A stretch of DNA of 64,000 nucleotides from an uncultured Bacillota bacterium (GCA_947649625.1 CANSSJ010000001.1:28022-92021), one strand, 5' to 3'. Shown: positions 17,942 to 29,612, counted from the first letter of the stretch. Program-made: numbers and translations. Notes: generated from the letters alone by a model not told the origin.

Positions 17942-20179
17942 ATGGACCCCATTTTAGAGAGCTACCACGCCCTGGAAAAAAAGGTGCTGGCATACACCCC
18001 CAATCTGGACACGAAGGTGCTCTTTGACGCCTTTACCTACGCCGACACCGCCCACCACGGCCAGCTGCGCAAGAGCGGCGAGCCCTATATCATCCACCCC
18101 ATCGCCGTGGCGGAGATTGTGGCCGACCTGGAGCTGGACATCGACAGCGTGGTGGCCGCCCTGCTCCACGACTGCATCGAGGACACCGCCTCCACCCACG
18201 AGGAGATCGCCAAGAAGTTCAACCCCACGGTGGCCGAGCTGGTGGAGGGGGTCACCAAGCTGACCAAGATGCAGTTTGTCACCAAGGAAGAGGAGCAGAT
18301 GGAGAATCTGCGCAAGATGCTCATGGCCATGAGCCGGGACATCCGGGTGATCCTCATCAAGGTGTGCGACCGGCTGCACAACATGCGCACCATGGAGTAC
18401 CAGTCCCCCCGGAAGCAGCGGGAGAAAAGTTTGGAGACCATGGAGATCTACGCCCCCATCGCCCACCGGTTAGGCATGCAGAAGATCAAGTGGGAGCTGG
18501 AGGACCTGGCCCTGCGCTATCTGGACCCGGTGGGCTATAAGGAGATCGAGGAGGAGCTGATCGAGCGCTCCTCCACCCACGAGGAGTTTCTGGCAGGCAT
18601 CCAGCAGCGCATCGAGCGGCGGCTGGATCAGGAGGGCCTTCACTGTACCATCCAGGGCCGGGTGAAGCACATCTACTCCATCTACCGGAAGATGTTCGCC
18701 CAGAACAAGACCCTGGACGAGATCTTCGATCTGTACGCCTTCCGGGTGATCGTCAGCGACATCCCCGAGTGCTACAACGTGCTGGGCTGCATCCACGACA
18801 TGTTCAAGCCGGTGCTGGGCCGGTTCAAGGACTATATCGGCACCCCCAAGCCCAACATGTACCAGTCCCTCCACACCACCGTCATCGGCCGGGAGGGCAT
18901 CCCCTTCGAGGTGCAGATCCGCACCTGGGAGATGCACCAGACCGCCGAGTACGGCATCGCCGCCCACTGGAAGTATAAGCAGGGGATGGCCAATAAGAAG
19001 CTGGGCACCGAGCAGGAGTTCGAGTGGGTGCGCAAGCTGCTGGAGGGCCAGCAGGACACCGACGCCGAGGAGTTCGTCTCCACCCTGAAGGTGGACCTCT
19101 TCGCTGACGAGGTCTTTGTCTTCACCCCCAACGGGGACGTGAAGAGCCTGCCCCAGGGGGCCACCCCCATCGACTTCGCCTACAACATCCACTCCGCCGT
19201 GGGCAATACCATGGTGGGGGCCCGGGTGAACGGCCGGATGGTGCCCTACGACTACACTCTGTCCAACGGCGACATTGTGGAGGTGCTCACCTCCAAATCC
19301 GCCAAGGGACCCAGCCGGGACTGGCTGGCCCTGTGCAAGTCCAACGAGGCCCGGAACAAGATCCGCCAGTGGTTCAAGAAGGAGCGGCGGGAAGAGAACA
19401 TCGTCACCGGCCGGGCGGCCTTCGAGTCGGAGCTGAAGCACGCCAAGATGACCCTGGCCTCCATCACCTCCGAGGAGGTGCTCCCCCACATTCTCCACAA
19501 GCTGCGCTGCGGCACCCTGGATGAGCTGTACGCCGCCATCGGCTACGGGGGCACCACCGCCGCCAAGTCGGTGGCCCGCATCCGGGACGAGATGCAGCGG
19601 CTGGGCCGGCTCCAGGCGGAGAAGGCCGCCGCCGCCGCCCGCACCACCGCCGAGAGCGTCATCATGCCGGGCAACGCCGCCGCCTCTGACACCCATGGGC
19701 CCGCCAGACCCCGCCACTCCGACACCGGCATCATCGTGGAGGGGCTGGGCAACTGTCTGGTGAAGTTCGCCAAGTGCTGCACCCCCGTCCCCGGCGACCC
19801 GGTGGTGGGCTTCATCACCCGGGGCTACGGAGTGTCCGTCCACCGGGCCGACTGCCCTAACGTCCAGCCCGACAAGCGCAAGCCCGAGGAGGAGGCCCGG
19901 TGGGTCAAGGTGTCCTGGGTGGAGAGCAAGCTGCCCAACTACAAGACCTCCCTGGAGCTGTCCGCCAAGGACCGGGACAACCTCACTTTGGACGTGGCTA
20001 TGGCCCTGTCCACCGCCAAGGTGAAGGTGTCCGCCCTGTCCGCCCGCTCCATGCCAGACGGCCACGCCACCATCTCTATCGTGGTGGAGGTGAAGGACAA
20101 GAGCGAGCTGGAGGGGGTCATCAACAAGCTGAACAACATCCAGGGCGTGTACCACGTGGCGCGGGCCGCGGGGAAATAG
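17942..20179 (+). CDS. relA: Bifunctional (p)ppGpp synthetase/hydrolase
   Basis: HD domain LLHDCIEDTASTHEEI, RelA_SpoT, TGS and ACT domains. Confidence 0.96.
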   Translation: MDPILESYHALEKKVLAYTPNLDTKVLFDAFTYADTAHHGQLRKSGEPYIIHPIAVAEIVADLELDIDSVVAALLHDCIEDTASTHEEIAKKFNPTVAELVEGVTKLTKMQFVTKEEEQMENLRKMLMAMSRDIRVILIKVCDRLHNMRTMEYQSPRKQREKSLETMEIYAPIAHRLGMQKIKWELEDLALRYLDPVGYKEIEEELIERSSTHEEFLAGIQQRIERRLDQEGLHCTIQGRVKHIYSIYRKMFAQNKTLDEIFDLYAFRVIVSDIPECYNVLGCIHDMFKPVLGRFKDYIGTPKPNMYQSLHTTVIGREGIPFEVQIRTWEMHQTAEYGIAAHWKYKQGMANKKLGTEQEFEWVRKLLEGQQDTDAEEFVSTLKVDLFADEVFVFTPNGDVKSLPQGATPIDFAYNIHSAVGNTMVGARVNGRMVPYDYTLSNGDIVEVLTSKSAKGPSRDWLALCKSNEARNKIRQWFKKERREENIVTGRAAFESELKHAKMTLASITSEEVLPHILHKLRCGTLDELYAAIGYGGTTAAKSVARIRDEMQRLGRLQAEKAAAAARTTAESVIMPGNAAASDTHGPARPRHSDTGIIVEGLGNCLVKFAKCCTPVPGDPVVGFITRGYGVSVHRADCPNVQPDKRKPEEEARWVKVSWVESKLPNYKTSLELSAKDRDNLTLDVAMALSTAKVKVSALSARSMPDGHATISIVVEVKDKSELEGVINKLNNIQGVYHVARAAGK

Positions 20180-20197
20180 AGAAAAGGACGTGATTCC

Positions 20198-20641
20198 ATG
20201 CGCGCAGTCGTCACACGGGTCAACTCCGCCTCTGTCACCATCGGCGGCAAGGTGGAAGGGGCCATTGAAAAGGGCTTTCTGGTCCTGCTGGGGGTGGGCC
20301 CGGAGGACACGGAGGCCGTTTGCGACAAGCTGGCGGAAAAAATCTGCAACCTGCGGATATTTGAGGACGAAAATGAAAAAATGAACCTGAACCTGGAGCA
20401 GGTGGGGGGTGCGCTGCTGGTGGTGTCCCAGTTCACCCTGTACGCCGACACCTCCTCCCGCCGCCCCGGCTTTTCCCACGCCGCCAAGCCTGACCTGGCC
20501 ATCCCCCTGTACGAGCGCTTTATGGACCAGTGCCGGGCCCGGGGCTTTACTGTGGAGCACGGCCGGTTCGGGGCGGATATGCAGGTGGCCTCGGTGAACG
20601 ACGGGCCGGTGACCATTTTGTTTGATACGGATAAACCGTAG
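20198..20641 (+). CDS. dtd: D-aminoacyl-tRNA deacylase
   Basis: [15 protein letters not shown]...[12 protein letters not shown]; stop codon lies in a repeat element. Confidence 0.95.
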   Translation: MRAVVTRVNSASVTIGGKVEGAIEKGFLVLLGVGPEDTEAVCDKLAEKICNLRIFEDENEKMNLNLEQVGGALLVVSQFTLYADTSSRRPGFSHAAKPDLAIPLYERFMDQCRARGFTVEHGRFGADMQVASVNDGPVTILFDTDKP

Positions 20642-20702
20642 GGCGTGACCACCGGGCACGCCGTCCCAATGGAAAACGGCGCGCCGAGTCGTCGCGCCCT
20701 AC
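20638..20702. repeat. REP/BIME-like palindromic element (E2)
   Basis: GTAGGGCGTGACCACCGGGCACGCCGT...ACGGCGCGCCGAGTCGTCGCGCCCTAC. Confidence 0.8.
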
Positions 20703-20719
20703 ATACAAGGAGGCCTCAT

Positions 20720-21133
20720 ATGCTGTTTTTCAAGAAAAAGAAAGACCCCGGCCAGCCCCGTCCGGACTGGCCCTGGGCGCTGACCATCGGTCCCAGCCGG
20801 CCCAGGACCACGCTGTCCTGGGGGGACATCCAAAAAGCCCTGGAGGGACTCATCCCCGATGGAGACAGCTTTGTCATCCTGGAGCAGAAGGACCCCAGGG
20901 ACCCGAAAAAATACTGGTATGTCCAGAGCGCCATCGCCACCGCGGGCCCCCACCAGGGGGAGTACACCGTGGGCTATGGCTGGTCCGGGGAGAAGCGGGC
21001 CGAGATGTGGGAGAGGATGGTCTCCACTGTGGGGGCGGTCATCCCCTACTTTGAAAAGGCCTGGAACTGCAAGCCGGTGGACCTGGCCGGCTTTGAGGAC
21101 CGGTCCGACTGGCTGCCGGTGAATAACAAGTGA
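20720..21133 (+). CDS. Hypothetical protein
   Basis: AAGGAGG upstream of ATG at 20720; MLFFKKKKDPGQPRPDWPW... Confidence 0.7.
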   Translation: MLFFKKKKDPGQPRPDWPWALTIGPSRPRTTLSWGDIQKALEGLIPDGDSFVILEQKDPRDPKKYWYVQSAIATAGPHQGEYTVGYGWSGEKRAEMWERMVSTVGAVIPYFEKAWNCKPVDLAGFEDRSDWLPVNNK

Positions 21134-21146
21134 GGAGGACACGCCA

Positions 21147-21758
21147 TTGAAAATCAAATCCATGCAGGTAGGCGAGCTGGCCACCAACTGCTATATTCTC
21201 GTTGACGAGACCGAGAAGAAAGCCGCCGTCATCGACCCCGGCGACGAGGCGGACCGCATCCTGGCCGAGCTGAACAAGCTGGACGCCCAGGTGGAGTATA
21301 TCCTGCTGACCCACGGCCATTTCGACCATATCGGCGCGGTGGTCCAGCTCCACCAGGCCCTGCCCCAGACGAAGGTTTACCTCCACAGGGCGGACTCCAG
21401 GGGCACCGGCTTCCACGTGGTCCCCCTGGCCGACCAGGTGGCCGACCTGCTGTACTACGACGACGGGGACACCCTGATCCTGGGCTCCCTGACCATCCAC
21501 GTGATCCACACCCCCGGCCACACCCCCGGCGGCGTGACCCTCCAGGTGGAGGACGTGCTCTTCACCGGCGACACCCTGTTTTACGGCTCCATGGGCCGCT
21601 CCGATTTTCCCGGGGGAAACACCGCGCAGCTCTTCGCCTCCCTGAAAAAGCTGGCCCAGCTGGAGGGGGACTACCAGGTGCTCCCCGGCCACGACATGAC
21701 CACCACCCTGGACCGGGAGCGCCGGAGCAACGTGTTCATGCTGGAAGCCCTGAAATAG
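21147..21758 (+). CDS. MBL-fold metallohydrolase (glyoxalase II-like)
   Basis: LLTHGHFDHIG, HTPGHTPGGV, FTGDTLF; TTG start after GAGGAG. Confidence 0.95.
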   Translation: MKIKSMQVGELATNCYILVDETEKKAAVIDPGDEADRILAELNKLDAQVEYILLTHGHFDHIGAVVQLHQALPQTKVYLHRADSRGTGFHVVPLADQVADLLYYDDGDTLILGSLTIHVIHTPGHTPGGVTLQVEDVLFTGDTLFYGSMGRSDFPGGNTAQLFASLKKLAQLEGDYQVLPGHDMTTTLDRERRSNVFMLEALK

Positions 21759-21762
21759 CGCC

Positions 21763-23253
21763 ATGAAGCTGGAGTTTCACGGCCGGGAGGAGCGGTATGC
21801 GGCGGAGCAAAGCCTTCTGAACCTTTTTCCCGGGGAGCTTCCGGTATACGCGCCCATCCAGCCAGAAGATGATACCTGGGCGAAGGTCACCTGTGAGGAG
21901 GAAAACGACTACCTCATCGTGATAGCGGACCTCTCCTGGCACGGGCAGACGGGAGTTTACTGCTATGGCGCGCCCCTCTCCGGCACCGAGTTCGAGCGGG
22001 AGCGGGAGCGGCGGCACGCCGTGATCTGCGCGCTCTATCTGGCCTATCGAGAGATGGGCGGCGGGCCGCTCCCCTGGGGTGCGCTGACGGGGGTGCGGCC
22101 GGTGAAGCTGCCCACCCGGGCCATTCTGGCGGGCGCCACCCCAAAACAGGCTCAAAGAGAGCTGGAGAAGGAATACTTTGTCTCCCCTGAGCGGGCCAGG
22201 CTGGCGGTGGACTGCGCCCAGGCCAGCGTAGAGGCCCAAAAATCCCTGGAAGAGGGGCAGGTCTCCCTCTATATCGGCATCCCCTTCTGCCCCACCCGCT
22301 GCGCCTACTGCTCCTTCGTCTCCGCTGACGTGGGCCGGACCCTCAAGCTGGTGGAGCCCTATGTGGAGGGCCTGCTCCGGGAGGTGGAGGAGACGGGCCG
22401 GGCGCTGAGGGAGCTGGGCCTGACCGTCCGCACCTTTTACATGGGGGGCGGCACCCCCACCACCCTGAGCGCGGAGCAGATGGACCGGCTGCTGTCCCGG
22501 TGCGAGGAGACCCTCCCCCTGGAGCGGTGTACCGAGTACACCGTGGAGGCCGGCCGGCCCGACACCATTACCCGGGAAAAGCTGGAGGTGCTGAAAGCCC
22601 ACCGCGTCGGCCGCATTTCCATCAACCCCCAGACGCTGGAACCCCATGTGCTGGAGGCCATCGGCCGCAGGCACACCCCCGGCGAGATCGGGGCGGCCTA
22701 TGAGCTGGCCCGGGCCGTCGGCTTTGCCTGCGTCAACATGGACCTGATCGCCGGCCTGCCCCAGGACACTTTCGAGGGCTTCCACCGCTCCCTGGAGGGG
22801 GTGCTGGACATGGGCCCGGAGAACGTCACTGTCCACACCCTGGCCCTGAAAAAGGGCTCCGCCCTTATGGAGCAGGAGGGCGCCCTCCCCTCTGGGGACG
22901 AGGTGGCCAAAATGCTGGATTTTTCCCGGGAACGCTTGACAGCACAGGGGTATATCCCCTATTATCTGTACCGGCAGAAATATATGTCCGGCTCACTGGA
23001 GAATGTGGGCTGGGCCCGGCCGGGCGCCGAAAACCTGTACAACATCGTCATGATGGAGGAGCTGCACACCGTGGTCTCCCTGGGAGCCGGGGGTGTGACC
23101 AAGCTCATCGGCGGCGGAAAGATCCTCCGCCTCACCAACCCAAAGTTCCCCCAGGACTACCTGTCCGGCCTGGACAGGGTGCTGGCCCAGAAGGCGGAGA
23201 TCGAAGCGTTTTTCGCATGTAGGGGCGGACATTGTCCGCCCGCGGGCGCATGA
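21763..23253 (+). CDS. hemZ: Coproporphyrinogen dehydrogenase HemZ (radical SAM)
   Basis: GIPFCPTRCAYCSF, FYMGGGTPTTL; C-terminus runs into a repeat element. Confidence 0.93.
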   Translation: MKLEFHGREERYAAEQSLLNLFPGELPVYAPIQPEDDTWAKVTCEEENDYLIVIADLSWHGQTGVYCYGAPLSGTEFERERERRHAVICALYLAYREMGGGPLPWGALTGVRPVKLPTRAILAGATPKQAQRELEKEYFVSPERARLAVDCAQASVEAQKSLEEGQVSLYIGIPFCPTRCAYCSFVSADVGRTLKLVEPYVEGLLREVEETGRALRELGLTVRTFYMGGGTPTTLSAEQMDRLLSRCEETLPLERCTEYTVEAGRPDTITREKLEVLKAHRVGRISINPQTLEPHVLEAIGRRHTPGEIGAAYELARAVGFACVNMDLIAGLPQDTFEGFHRSLEGVLDMGPENVTVHTLALKKGSALMEQEGALPSGDEVAKMLDFSRERLTAQGYIPYYLYRQKYMSGSLENVGWARPGAENLYNIVMMEELHTVVSLGAGGVTKLIGGGKILRLTNPKFPQDYLSGLDRVLAQKAEIEAFFACRGGHCPPAGA

Positions 23254-23266
23254 TATGCGTCCCTGC
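23218..23266. repeat. REP-like palindromic element (E3) overlapping the hemZ 3' end
   Basis: TGTAGGGGCGGACATTGTCCGCCCGCGGGCGCATGATATGCGTCCCTGCA. Confidence 0.7.
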
Positions 23267-23297
23267 AGAACCTCAACCAAGAGAGGAGCATAACCCT

Positions 23298-24236
23298 ATG
23301 GCCTACCAATTACAGGAGATCAACAGGCGCATCCGGACCGACGTGGCGGAATTCCTGGCCGAGTGCGATGAGGCCTATGCCCAGCGGGTGTCCCTGGCGG
23401 CGGACAAGATCCTGTCCAACCTGGAGCGCAGTCCCATCGTGCTGCTCTCCGGGCCCTCTGGTTCAGGCAAGACCACCACGGCCATGAAGATCGCCGAGGA
23501 GCTGCTCCGCCGGGGAGTGAACTCCCACGCGGTAGCCATGGACAACTACTTCCTCACCCAGGACCCGGAGACCGTCCCCCGCACTCCGGACGGGAGCGTC
23601 GATTACGAGTCCCCGCTGTGCCTGGACATGGATCTGCTCAGCGAGCATTTCACCGCCCTGAGCCGGGGGGAGTGGGTGCTGGTCCCCAAGTTTGAGTTTG
23701 CCCGGCAGATGCGCAACGACAGCCTGGGCACTCCCTTGAAGCTGGAGAAGAACGAGATCGCCATTTTCGAGGGCATCCACGCCCTGAACGACGACATCGC
23801 CGGCCGGCACCCTGAGGCCGCCAAGCTGTACATCTCCGCCCGGTCCAACATCAACGAGGGGGCGGTCCTGCGGTTCAAGGGCACCTGGATGCGGCTGACC
23901 CGCCGGGCGGTCCGGGACTACAGCTTCCGGGGCACCGGAGTGGCCCGGACCCTGGCCATGTGGGCCAACGTGCGCCGGGGGGAGAAGCTGTACATATCCC
24001 CCTTTAAAAACAGGGCGGATATTGTGTTCGACTCCTCCCTGCCCTACGAGGTGCCGGTGATGAAGAACTACGCCCTTCCCATTCTGAGGAGCGTCCCCGA
24101 GGACAACGAGCGCCACGACGAGATGCTCCAGCTGGTGGAGGCCTTCCAGCACTTTGAGGCCATCGACCCGGCGCTGGTGGCCAGAGACTCCCTCCTGCGG
24201 GAGTTTATCGGCGGCGGGAGCTATAAATACCACTGA
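23298..24236 (+). CDS. Uridine kinase-like nucleoside kinase
   Basis: VLLSGPSGSGKTTTAMKIAEEL P-loop; URK-like architecture. Confidence 0.9.
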   Translation: MAYQLQEINRRIRTDVAEFLAECDEAYAQRVSLAADKILSNLERSPIVLLSGPSGSGKTTTAMKIAEELLRRGVNSHAVAMDNYFLTQDPETVPRTPDGSVDYESPLCLDMDLLSEHFTALSRGEWVLVPKFEFARQMRNDSLGTPLKLEKNEIAIFEGIHALNDDIAGRHPEAAKLYISARSNINEGAVLRFKGTWMRLTRRAVRDYSFRGTGVARTLAMWANVRRGEKLYISPFKNRADIVFDSSLPYEVPVMKNYALPILRSVPEDNERHDEMLQLVEAFQHFEAIDPALVARDSLLREFIGGGSYKYH

Positions 24237-24259
24237 TCCTGAACACGGAGTGATGCCAA

Positions 24260-26107
24260 TTGCACTATCGACCCACATACGACTCCCGGGACACCCAATA
24301 TAAAACGCCCTACGGGGCGGCGGCCTCCGGGACGCAGGTACAGTTTACCCTCCGGCCGCCCCGGGCCGAAGGGTTCTCCCATGCCAGCATGACCGCCCGC
24401 TTTGAGAGCCGGCATGACGAGACGATCATTGTCAAAATGCCCTGGCAGGGCCATGACCTTGGCCAGGACCTGTTCTCTGTGGAGCTGGATACCACAGGCT
24501 ATGTGGGCCTGGTATGGTACTCCTTCCGGCTGGAGAAGCTGAACGGCGCGAAGCAGGACCTGGGGCCCTATCAGCTCACCGTCTACGACGGGACGGAGGA
24601 GGTCCCGGACTGGTTCGGCCAGGGGGCGACCTATCAGATCTTCCCCGACCGCTTCTGCCGCAGCCGCCTTCCCGAGCCGGAGGGCATGGTGGGAGGCCGG
24701 TGGGTCCATCAGAGCTGGGAGGAATTCCCCGATTACCGCCCCGACGGCCGGGGCGAGGTGCGCAACCGGGACTTTTTCGGCGGGGATTTCCAGGGCGTCA
24801 TTGACAAGCTGGACTATCTGAAAGGGCTGGGGGTGGAGACCCTCTACTTCAATCCTATCTTCGAGGCGGCGGAGAACCACCGTTACGGCACCGCCGACTA
24901 CGGCCGGGTGGACCCCATGCTGGGCACCAACGAGGATTTCTCCCGCCTGTGCGATGAAGCCCACCGCCGGGGCATGCGGGTGATGCTGGACGGGGTGTTC
25001 AACCACACCGGTTATGTCAGCCGCTACTTCAACGGCGACGGCTTTTACCCGGAGACGGGGGCCAGCCAGAGCCAGGACTCCCCCTACCGCCCCTGGTTCA
25101 ACTTTACCCAGTGGCCACAGAAGTATGAGAGCTGGTGGGGGATCTACTCCCTGCCCGCCGTCAACGAGAACGACCCCGGCTACCGGGAGTTCATCTTCGG
25201 CGGCGAGGACAGCGTGGTCCGCCGCTGGCTGCGGGCCGGGGCGGACGGCTGGCGGCTGGACGTGGCCGACGAGCTGCCCGACGACTTTGTGGCCGGTATC
25301 CACGCCGCCGCCCGGGCGGAGAAGCCGGCCGCCGTGATTATCGGCGAGGTGTGGGAGGACGGCTCCACCAAGGTGGCCTACGGCGTGCGCCGCAGGCATA
25401 TCCTGGGGGGCCACTGCGACGGATTGATGAACTACCCCCTGCGCTCCGCTATTCTGTCCTACTTTCAGGGGAGCGGGGCGGAGGCTTTTGTAGAGGGCAT
25501 GGAGACCATCCGGGAGAACTATCCCCCCTTTGCCTTCTACTCCGCCATGAACTCGCTGGACACCCACGACACCCCCCGTATTCTCACCCTGTTGGGGGCG
25601 GGGGGCGAGTACCGGGACCAGAGCAAGGAGTGGCGGGCTCAGTTCCGGCTCTCGTCCAGGCAGCGCGGCCGGGGCCGGGAGCTGCTGAAGGCCGCCGCCC
25701 TGCTGCTGTTCTGTTTCCCCGGCTCCCCCACGGTGTACTACGGGGACGAGGCGGGCATGGAGGGCTTTGAGGACCCCTTCAACCGCCAGACCTACCCCTG
25801 GGGCCATGAGGACGGAGAGCTGCTGGAGTGGTACCGTGCCCTGGGGCGGCTGCGCCGGCGCAGCCAGGCCCTGCGCCGGGGCTCCATCCGCTACGTTCTG
25901 GGCAGGGGGCACCTGCTGGCCTTTCTCCGAGAGACGGATGAAGAGAGGCTTCTGTGCGCCTTCAACGCCGGGGACGAGGAGCGGGCCTTCTCCTTTGACG
26001 GGGGGCAGCTCCGCCCCGTTTTAGGCCAGCCCCAGTTCTCTCAGCGGGACGGGCTGTATACCATTGTGCTGCCGCCCCGCTCCGGCGCGGTATTTGCCGT
26101 GAAATAA
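24260..26107 (+). CDS. Glycoside hydrolase family 13 (neopullulanase/alpha-amylase-like)
   Basis: [13 protein letters not shown]-type, [30 protein letters not shown] motifs; TTG start. Confidence 0.93.
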   Translation: MHYRPTYDSRDTQYKTPYGAAASGTQVQFTLRPPRAEGFSHASMTARFESRHDETIIVKMPWQGHDLGQDLFSVELDTTGYVGLVWYSFRLEKLNGAKQDLGPYQLTVYDGTEEVPDWFGQGATYQIFPDRFCRSRLPEPEGMVGGRWVHQSWEEFPDYRPDGRGEVRNRDFFGGDFQGVIDKLDYLKGLGVETLYFNPIFEAAENHRYGTADYGRVDPMLGTNEDFSRLCDEAHRRGMRVMLDGVFNHTGYVSRYFNGDGFYPETGASQSQDSPYRPWFNFTQWPQKYESWWGIYSLPAVNENDPGYREFIFGGEDSVVRRWLRAGADGWRLDVADELPDDFVAGIHAAARAEKPAAVIIGEVWEDGSTKVAYGVRRRHILGGHCDGLMNYPLRSAILSYFQGSGAEAFVEGMETIRENYPPFAFYSAMNSLDTHDTPRILTLLGAGGEYRDQSKEWRAQFRLSSRQRGRGRELLKAAALLLFCFPGSPTVYYGDEAGMEGFEDPFNRQTYPWGHEDGELLEWYRALGRLRRRSQALRRGSIRYVLGRGHLLAFLRETDEERLLCAFNAGDEERAFSFDGGQLRPVLGQPQFSQRDGLYTIVLPPRSGAVFAVK

Positions 26108-26202
26108 ATATTGCGCGGGGGCGGCCCAGGCCGCCCCCGCACTTGCATCAAGGACCGGACCGTGATACAATACACGGCGAATTGATCCAAGGGAGCGCTC
26201 TT

Positions 26203-28080
26203 ATGAAAACCTACCAGGCCGGACAATTTGATATCGCCGTCATCGGGGCGGGCCACGCGGGGGTAGAAGCCGCCCTGGCCGCCGCCCGCATGGGGATGAA
26301 GACCCTGTGCTTCACCGTCAACCTGGACGCGGTGGGCAACATGCCCTGCAACCCGGCCATCGGGGGCACGGGCAAGGGCCACCTTGTCCGGGAGCTGGAC
26401 GCCCTGGGGGGGGAGATGGCCCGTGCCGCCGACCGGGCCTGCATCCAGTACCGGCTGCTGAACCGGAGCAAGGGCCCCGCCGTGTGGTCCCTCCGGGCCC
26501 AGGCTGACCGGCGGGAGTATCAGAAAATCATGAAGCACACCCTGGAAATGCAGGAAAACCTGTGGGTCAAGCAGGCGGAAATTGTGGAAATTTTGACCGA
26601 AAACGGCGCGGTGTCCGGCGTCGTCACCCACACCGGGGCGGTGTACGGGGTGAAGGCCGCCGTGGTGGCCACCGGAACCCATCTGGGGGGCCGGATCGTG
26701 GTGGGGGAGGTAGTCCGGGACTCGGGCCCCGACGGCCTGTCCGCCGCCCTGCCCCTCACCGACAGCCTGAAAAAGCTGGGCCTGTCCATCCGCCGGTTTA
26801 AGACGGGCACGCCCCCTCGGGTCAACCGCCGGTCGGTGGATTTTTCCAAAATGGAGCTTCAGGAGGGGGACAGCGACGGCCTGGCCTTCTCCTTCCAGAC
26901 CGAGACCCCGCCGGAAAACCGGGCGGTCTGCTACCTCACCTATACCAACGAGGCCACCCACAAAGTCATCCGGGCCAATCTGGACCGCTCCCCCCTCTAC
27001 GACGGCACCATCGAGGGGATCGGCCCCCGCTACTGCCCCTCCATTGAGACCAAGGTGGAGCGCTTCCCCGACAAGGAGCGGCACCAGCTCTTCATCGAGC
27101 CTATGGGGCTGGAGACCGAGGAGCTGTATATCCAGGGCTTCTCCTCCTCCCTGCCCGAGGAGGTGCAGATCGAGATGCTCCACACCATCCCCGGCCTGGA
27201 GCGGGCCGAGATGACCCGGTGCGCCTACGCCATCGAGTACGACTGCGTGGACCCCACCGGGCTGGAGGCCACCCTGGAGACCAAGGCCGTCCCCGGCCTG
27301 TACGGGGCGGGGCAGTTCAACGGCTCCTCCGGCTATGAGGAGGCCGCTGTCCAGGGCTTTGTGGCGGGGGTGAACGCCGCTTTGAAAATTCAGGGGAAGC
27401 CGCCTCTGATTCTGCGCCGGGACCAGGGGTATATTGGGGTGCTCATTGACGACCTGGTGACCAAGGGGACCAACGAGCCCTATCGGATGATGACCTCCCG
27501 GACCGAGTACCGGCTGCTCCACCGGCAGGACAACGCCGACCGGCGGCTCACCCCCATCGGGTACGAATTGGGGCTTATTTCCCGGGAACAATATGAAAAG
27601 GTACAGGAAAAGTACGCCGCCGTGGACCGGGAGGTCAAACGCCTGGAGCACACCGGCACCCCGCCCACTCCGGCGCTGGCCGCCCTGCTGGAGGAGCGAG
27701 GGGAGCCCCCGGTCAAGGACGGGGCCCGGCTGGCCGACCTGCTCCGCCGGCCCCGGCTGTCTTACGCCGACTTGGCCCCCTTCGACCCCGGCCGGCCCGC
27801 TCTGCCCCCCGCCGTGACCAGCGAGACGGAGATCACCATCAAGTATGCCGGGTACATCGACCGCCAGCTGCGCCAGGTGGAGGAGGTCCGCCGGCTGGAG
27901 GAGCGGGCTATGCCCGAGGATATCGACTATCTGTCCATTGCCGGTCTGCGGCTGGAGGCCCGACAGAAGCTGAACGCCATCCGCCCCCGGAGCTTGGGCC
28001 AGGCCGGGCGAGTGTCCGGGGTGTCCCCCGCCGACGTGGCGGTGCTGATGGTGTATTTGAAGCAGAGGGAGATGGACTGA
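26203..28080 (+). CDS. mnmG: tRNA uridine-5-carboxymethylaminomethyl(34) synthesis enzyme MnmG
   Basis: [47 protein letters not shown]-type. Confidence 0.97.
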   Translation: MKTYQAGQFDIAVIGAGHAGVEAALAAARMGMKTLCFTVNLDAVGNMPCNPAIGGTGKGHLVRELDALGGEMARAADRACIQYRLLNRSKGPAVWSLRAQADRREYQKIMKHTLEMQENLWVKQAEIVEILTENGAVSGVVTHTGAVYGVKAAVVATGTHLGGRIVVGEVVRDSGPDGLSAALPLTDSLKKLGLSIRRFKTGTPPRVNRRSVDFSKMELQEGDSDGLAFSFQTETPPENRAVCYLTYTNEATHKVIRANLDRSPLYDGTIEGIGPRYCPSIETKVERFPDKERHQLFIEPMGLETEELYIQGFSSSLPEEVQIEMLHTIPGLERAEMTRCAYAIEYDCVDPTGLEATLETKAVPGLYGAGQFNGSSGYEEAAVQGFVAGVNAALKIQGKPPLILRRDQGYIGVLIDDLVTKGTNEPYRMMTSRTEYRLLHRQDNADRRLTPIGYELGLISREQYEKVQEKYAAVDREVKRLEHTGTPPTPALAALLEERGEPPVKDGARLADLLRRPRLSYADLAPFDPGRPALPPAVTSETEITIKYAGYIDRQLRQVEEVRRLEERAMPEDIDYLSIAGLRLEARQKLNAIRPRSLGQAGRVSGVSPADVAVLMVYLKQREMD

Positions 28081-28081
28081 A

Positions 28082-28597
28082 ATGGAACGGACATACTTCT
28101 TGACTACCGCCCGGACGGGCTTTTCCACCTGGCGGCCCGATGACCGGCCGCTGGCCCATCTGCTGTGGGGCGACCCCCGGGTGGGCCGGTATATCTGCAA
28201 AGCTGGACAGTTCACCCCGGAGGAGGTGGATGCCCGGTTCCGGCAGGAGCTGGACAATCTGGAACAGTATCAGGTCCAGTACTGGCCCGTCTTTTCCCTG
28301 GAAACGGGGGAGCTGATCGGCTGCTGCGGCATGAGGCCCCACGACGGGGCCTATAACCTGGGCTTTCAGCTCCGGCCGGAGTACTGGGGCCGGGGCTATG
28401 CCACCGAGTGCGGCCGGGCGGCAATCGACTATGCCTTCCGCTCCCTGCGCATCCAGAAGCTGGTGGCGGGCCACCACCCGGACAACGCCAATTCCCGAAA
28501 GGTATTGGCCAAGCTGGGCTTCACATACACCGGGGACGAGCTCTATCCCCCTACCGGGCTGATGCACCCGGGCTACATCCTGCTGCCGGAGGACTAA
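28082..28597 (+). CDS. GNAT family N-acetyltransferase (RimJ/RimL-like)
   Basis: GFQLRPEYWGRGYATECGRAAIDYAF..NANSRKVLAKLGF-type motifs. Confidence 0.92.
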   Translation: MERTYFLTTARTGFSTWRPDDRPLAHLLWGDPRVGRYICKAGQFTPEEVDARFRQELDNLEQYQVQYWPVFSLETGELIGCCGMRPHDGAYNLGFQLRPEYWGRGYATECGRAAIDYAFRSLRIQKLVAGHHPDNANSRKVLAKLGFTYTGDELYPPTGLMHPGYILLPED

Positions 28598-28601
28598 CTG
28601 T

Positions 28602-29501
28602 ATGAATCTGACGCAAGTAAAAGGAAATACCTGGGTCATTGAGGCCAACCAGCTCATTCCGCTGTACAAGCTGGGGGACGGGCGGTGCGTCCTGCTGGAC
28701 ACCGGGCTCTTCGAGGAGCGGGAGGAACTGGAGAGCACCCTGCGGGAGGCGGGGCTCACCCCGGCGGGGGTTCTGTGCTCCCACGCCCACGTGGACCACT
28801 GTGCCAGCAACGGGTATTTGCAGGAGAAGTACGGGACCAAAATCGCCCTCACCTTCCCCGAGGCGGGGATGTGCTCCTCCCTGCTGACCCTGAAATGCTA
28901 CTTCCTTCTGCTCTCCCCGGGGACGGTGGAGCGGGAGTCCTCCTGCATGATCCACGAGCCTGACTACTTTATCCCGCCCAACGACTGCCCCTTCACCCTC
29001 TGCGGGACGACGTTCCGCATCATCCACACCCCGGGCCACTCCTCGGGCCACATCTGTACCGTCACCCCGGACAACGTGTGCTACACCGCCGACGCCCTGC
29101 TCAGTCAGGAACTGCTGGGGGCCAAGCTGCCCTACAACCTGAGCCAGAAGATGGCCATGGAGAGCCGGGAGAAGCTGCGGGGGCTGGGCTGTGACTTCTA
29201 CGTCATGGCCCACCGGGGAGTGTGCCCCGGCGGGGAGATCGGCGGGCTTATCGATGCCAACCAGGCCCTGGTTCGCCGCCGGGCGGAGGAAATTCTCGCC
29301 CTGGTGGACCGGCCCATGACGGCCAGCCAGATCGACGAGGCGGCCTGTGTGCTGTACCGGCTCTTCACCCGCAAGCCCCGCCGCTCTCTGCGCTTCGAGC
29401 GGAACGTCCGGTTTTTCATTGAGTATCTGGTGGATACCGGCCGGCTGTCCGAGGTGTGCCAAAACGGGACCACCTACTACGTCCGGACGGAAAATTCCTG
29501 A
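28602..29501 (+). CDS. MBL-fold metallohydrolase
   Basis: CSHAHVDHCASN, HTPGHSSGHIC. Confidence 0.92.
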   Translation: MNLTQVKGNTWVIEANQLIPLYKLGDGRCVLLDTGLFEEREELESTLREAGLTPAGVLCSHAHVDHCASNGYLQEKYGTKIALTFPEAGMCSSLLTLKCYFLLLSPGTVERESSCMIHEPDYFIPPNDCPFTLCGTTFRIIHTPGHSSGHICTVTPDNVCYTADALLSQELLGAKLPYNLSQKMAMESREKLRGLGCDFYVMAHRGVCPGGEIGGLIDANQALVRRRAEEILALVDRPMTASQIDEAACVLYRLFTRKPRRSLRFERNVRFFIEYLVDTGRLSEVCQNGTTYYVRTENS

Positions 29502-29612
29502 AAATTGGGGAAAACACTTGCAATCCGTGCTGAACTGTGGTATGCTTTTCTGTACTTCCGGGTTTTCCCACAGTAAATTTTCGGCCCCAGGGCCTTGAAA
29601 GGAACGAAAAAC

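Noticed and set aside
18470-20659. 729-aa minus-strand ORF antisense to relA/dtd
   Set aside because: Shadow ORF rich in G/L/H/V/Q, no homologous motifs.
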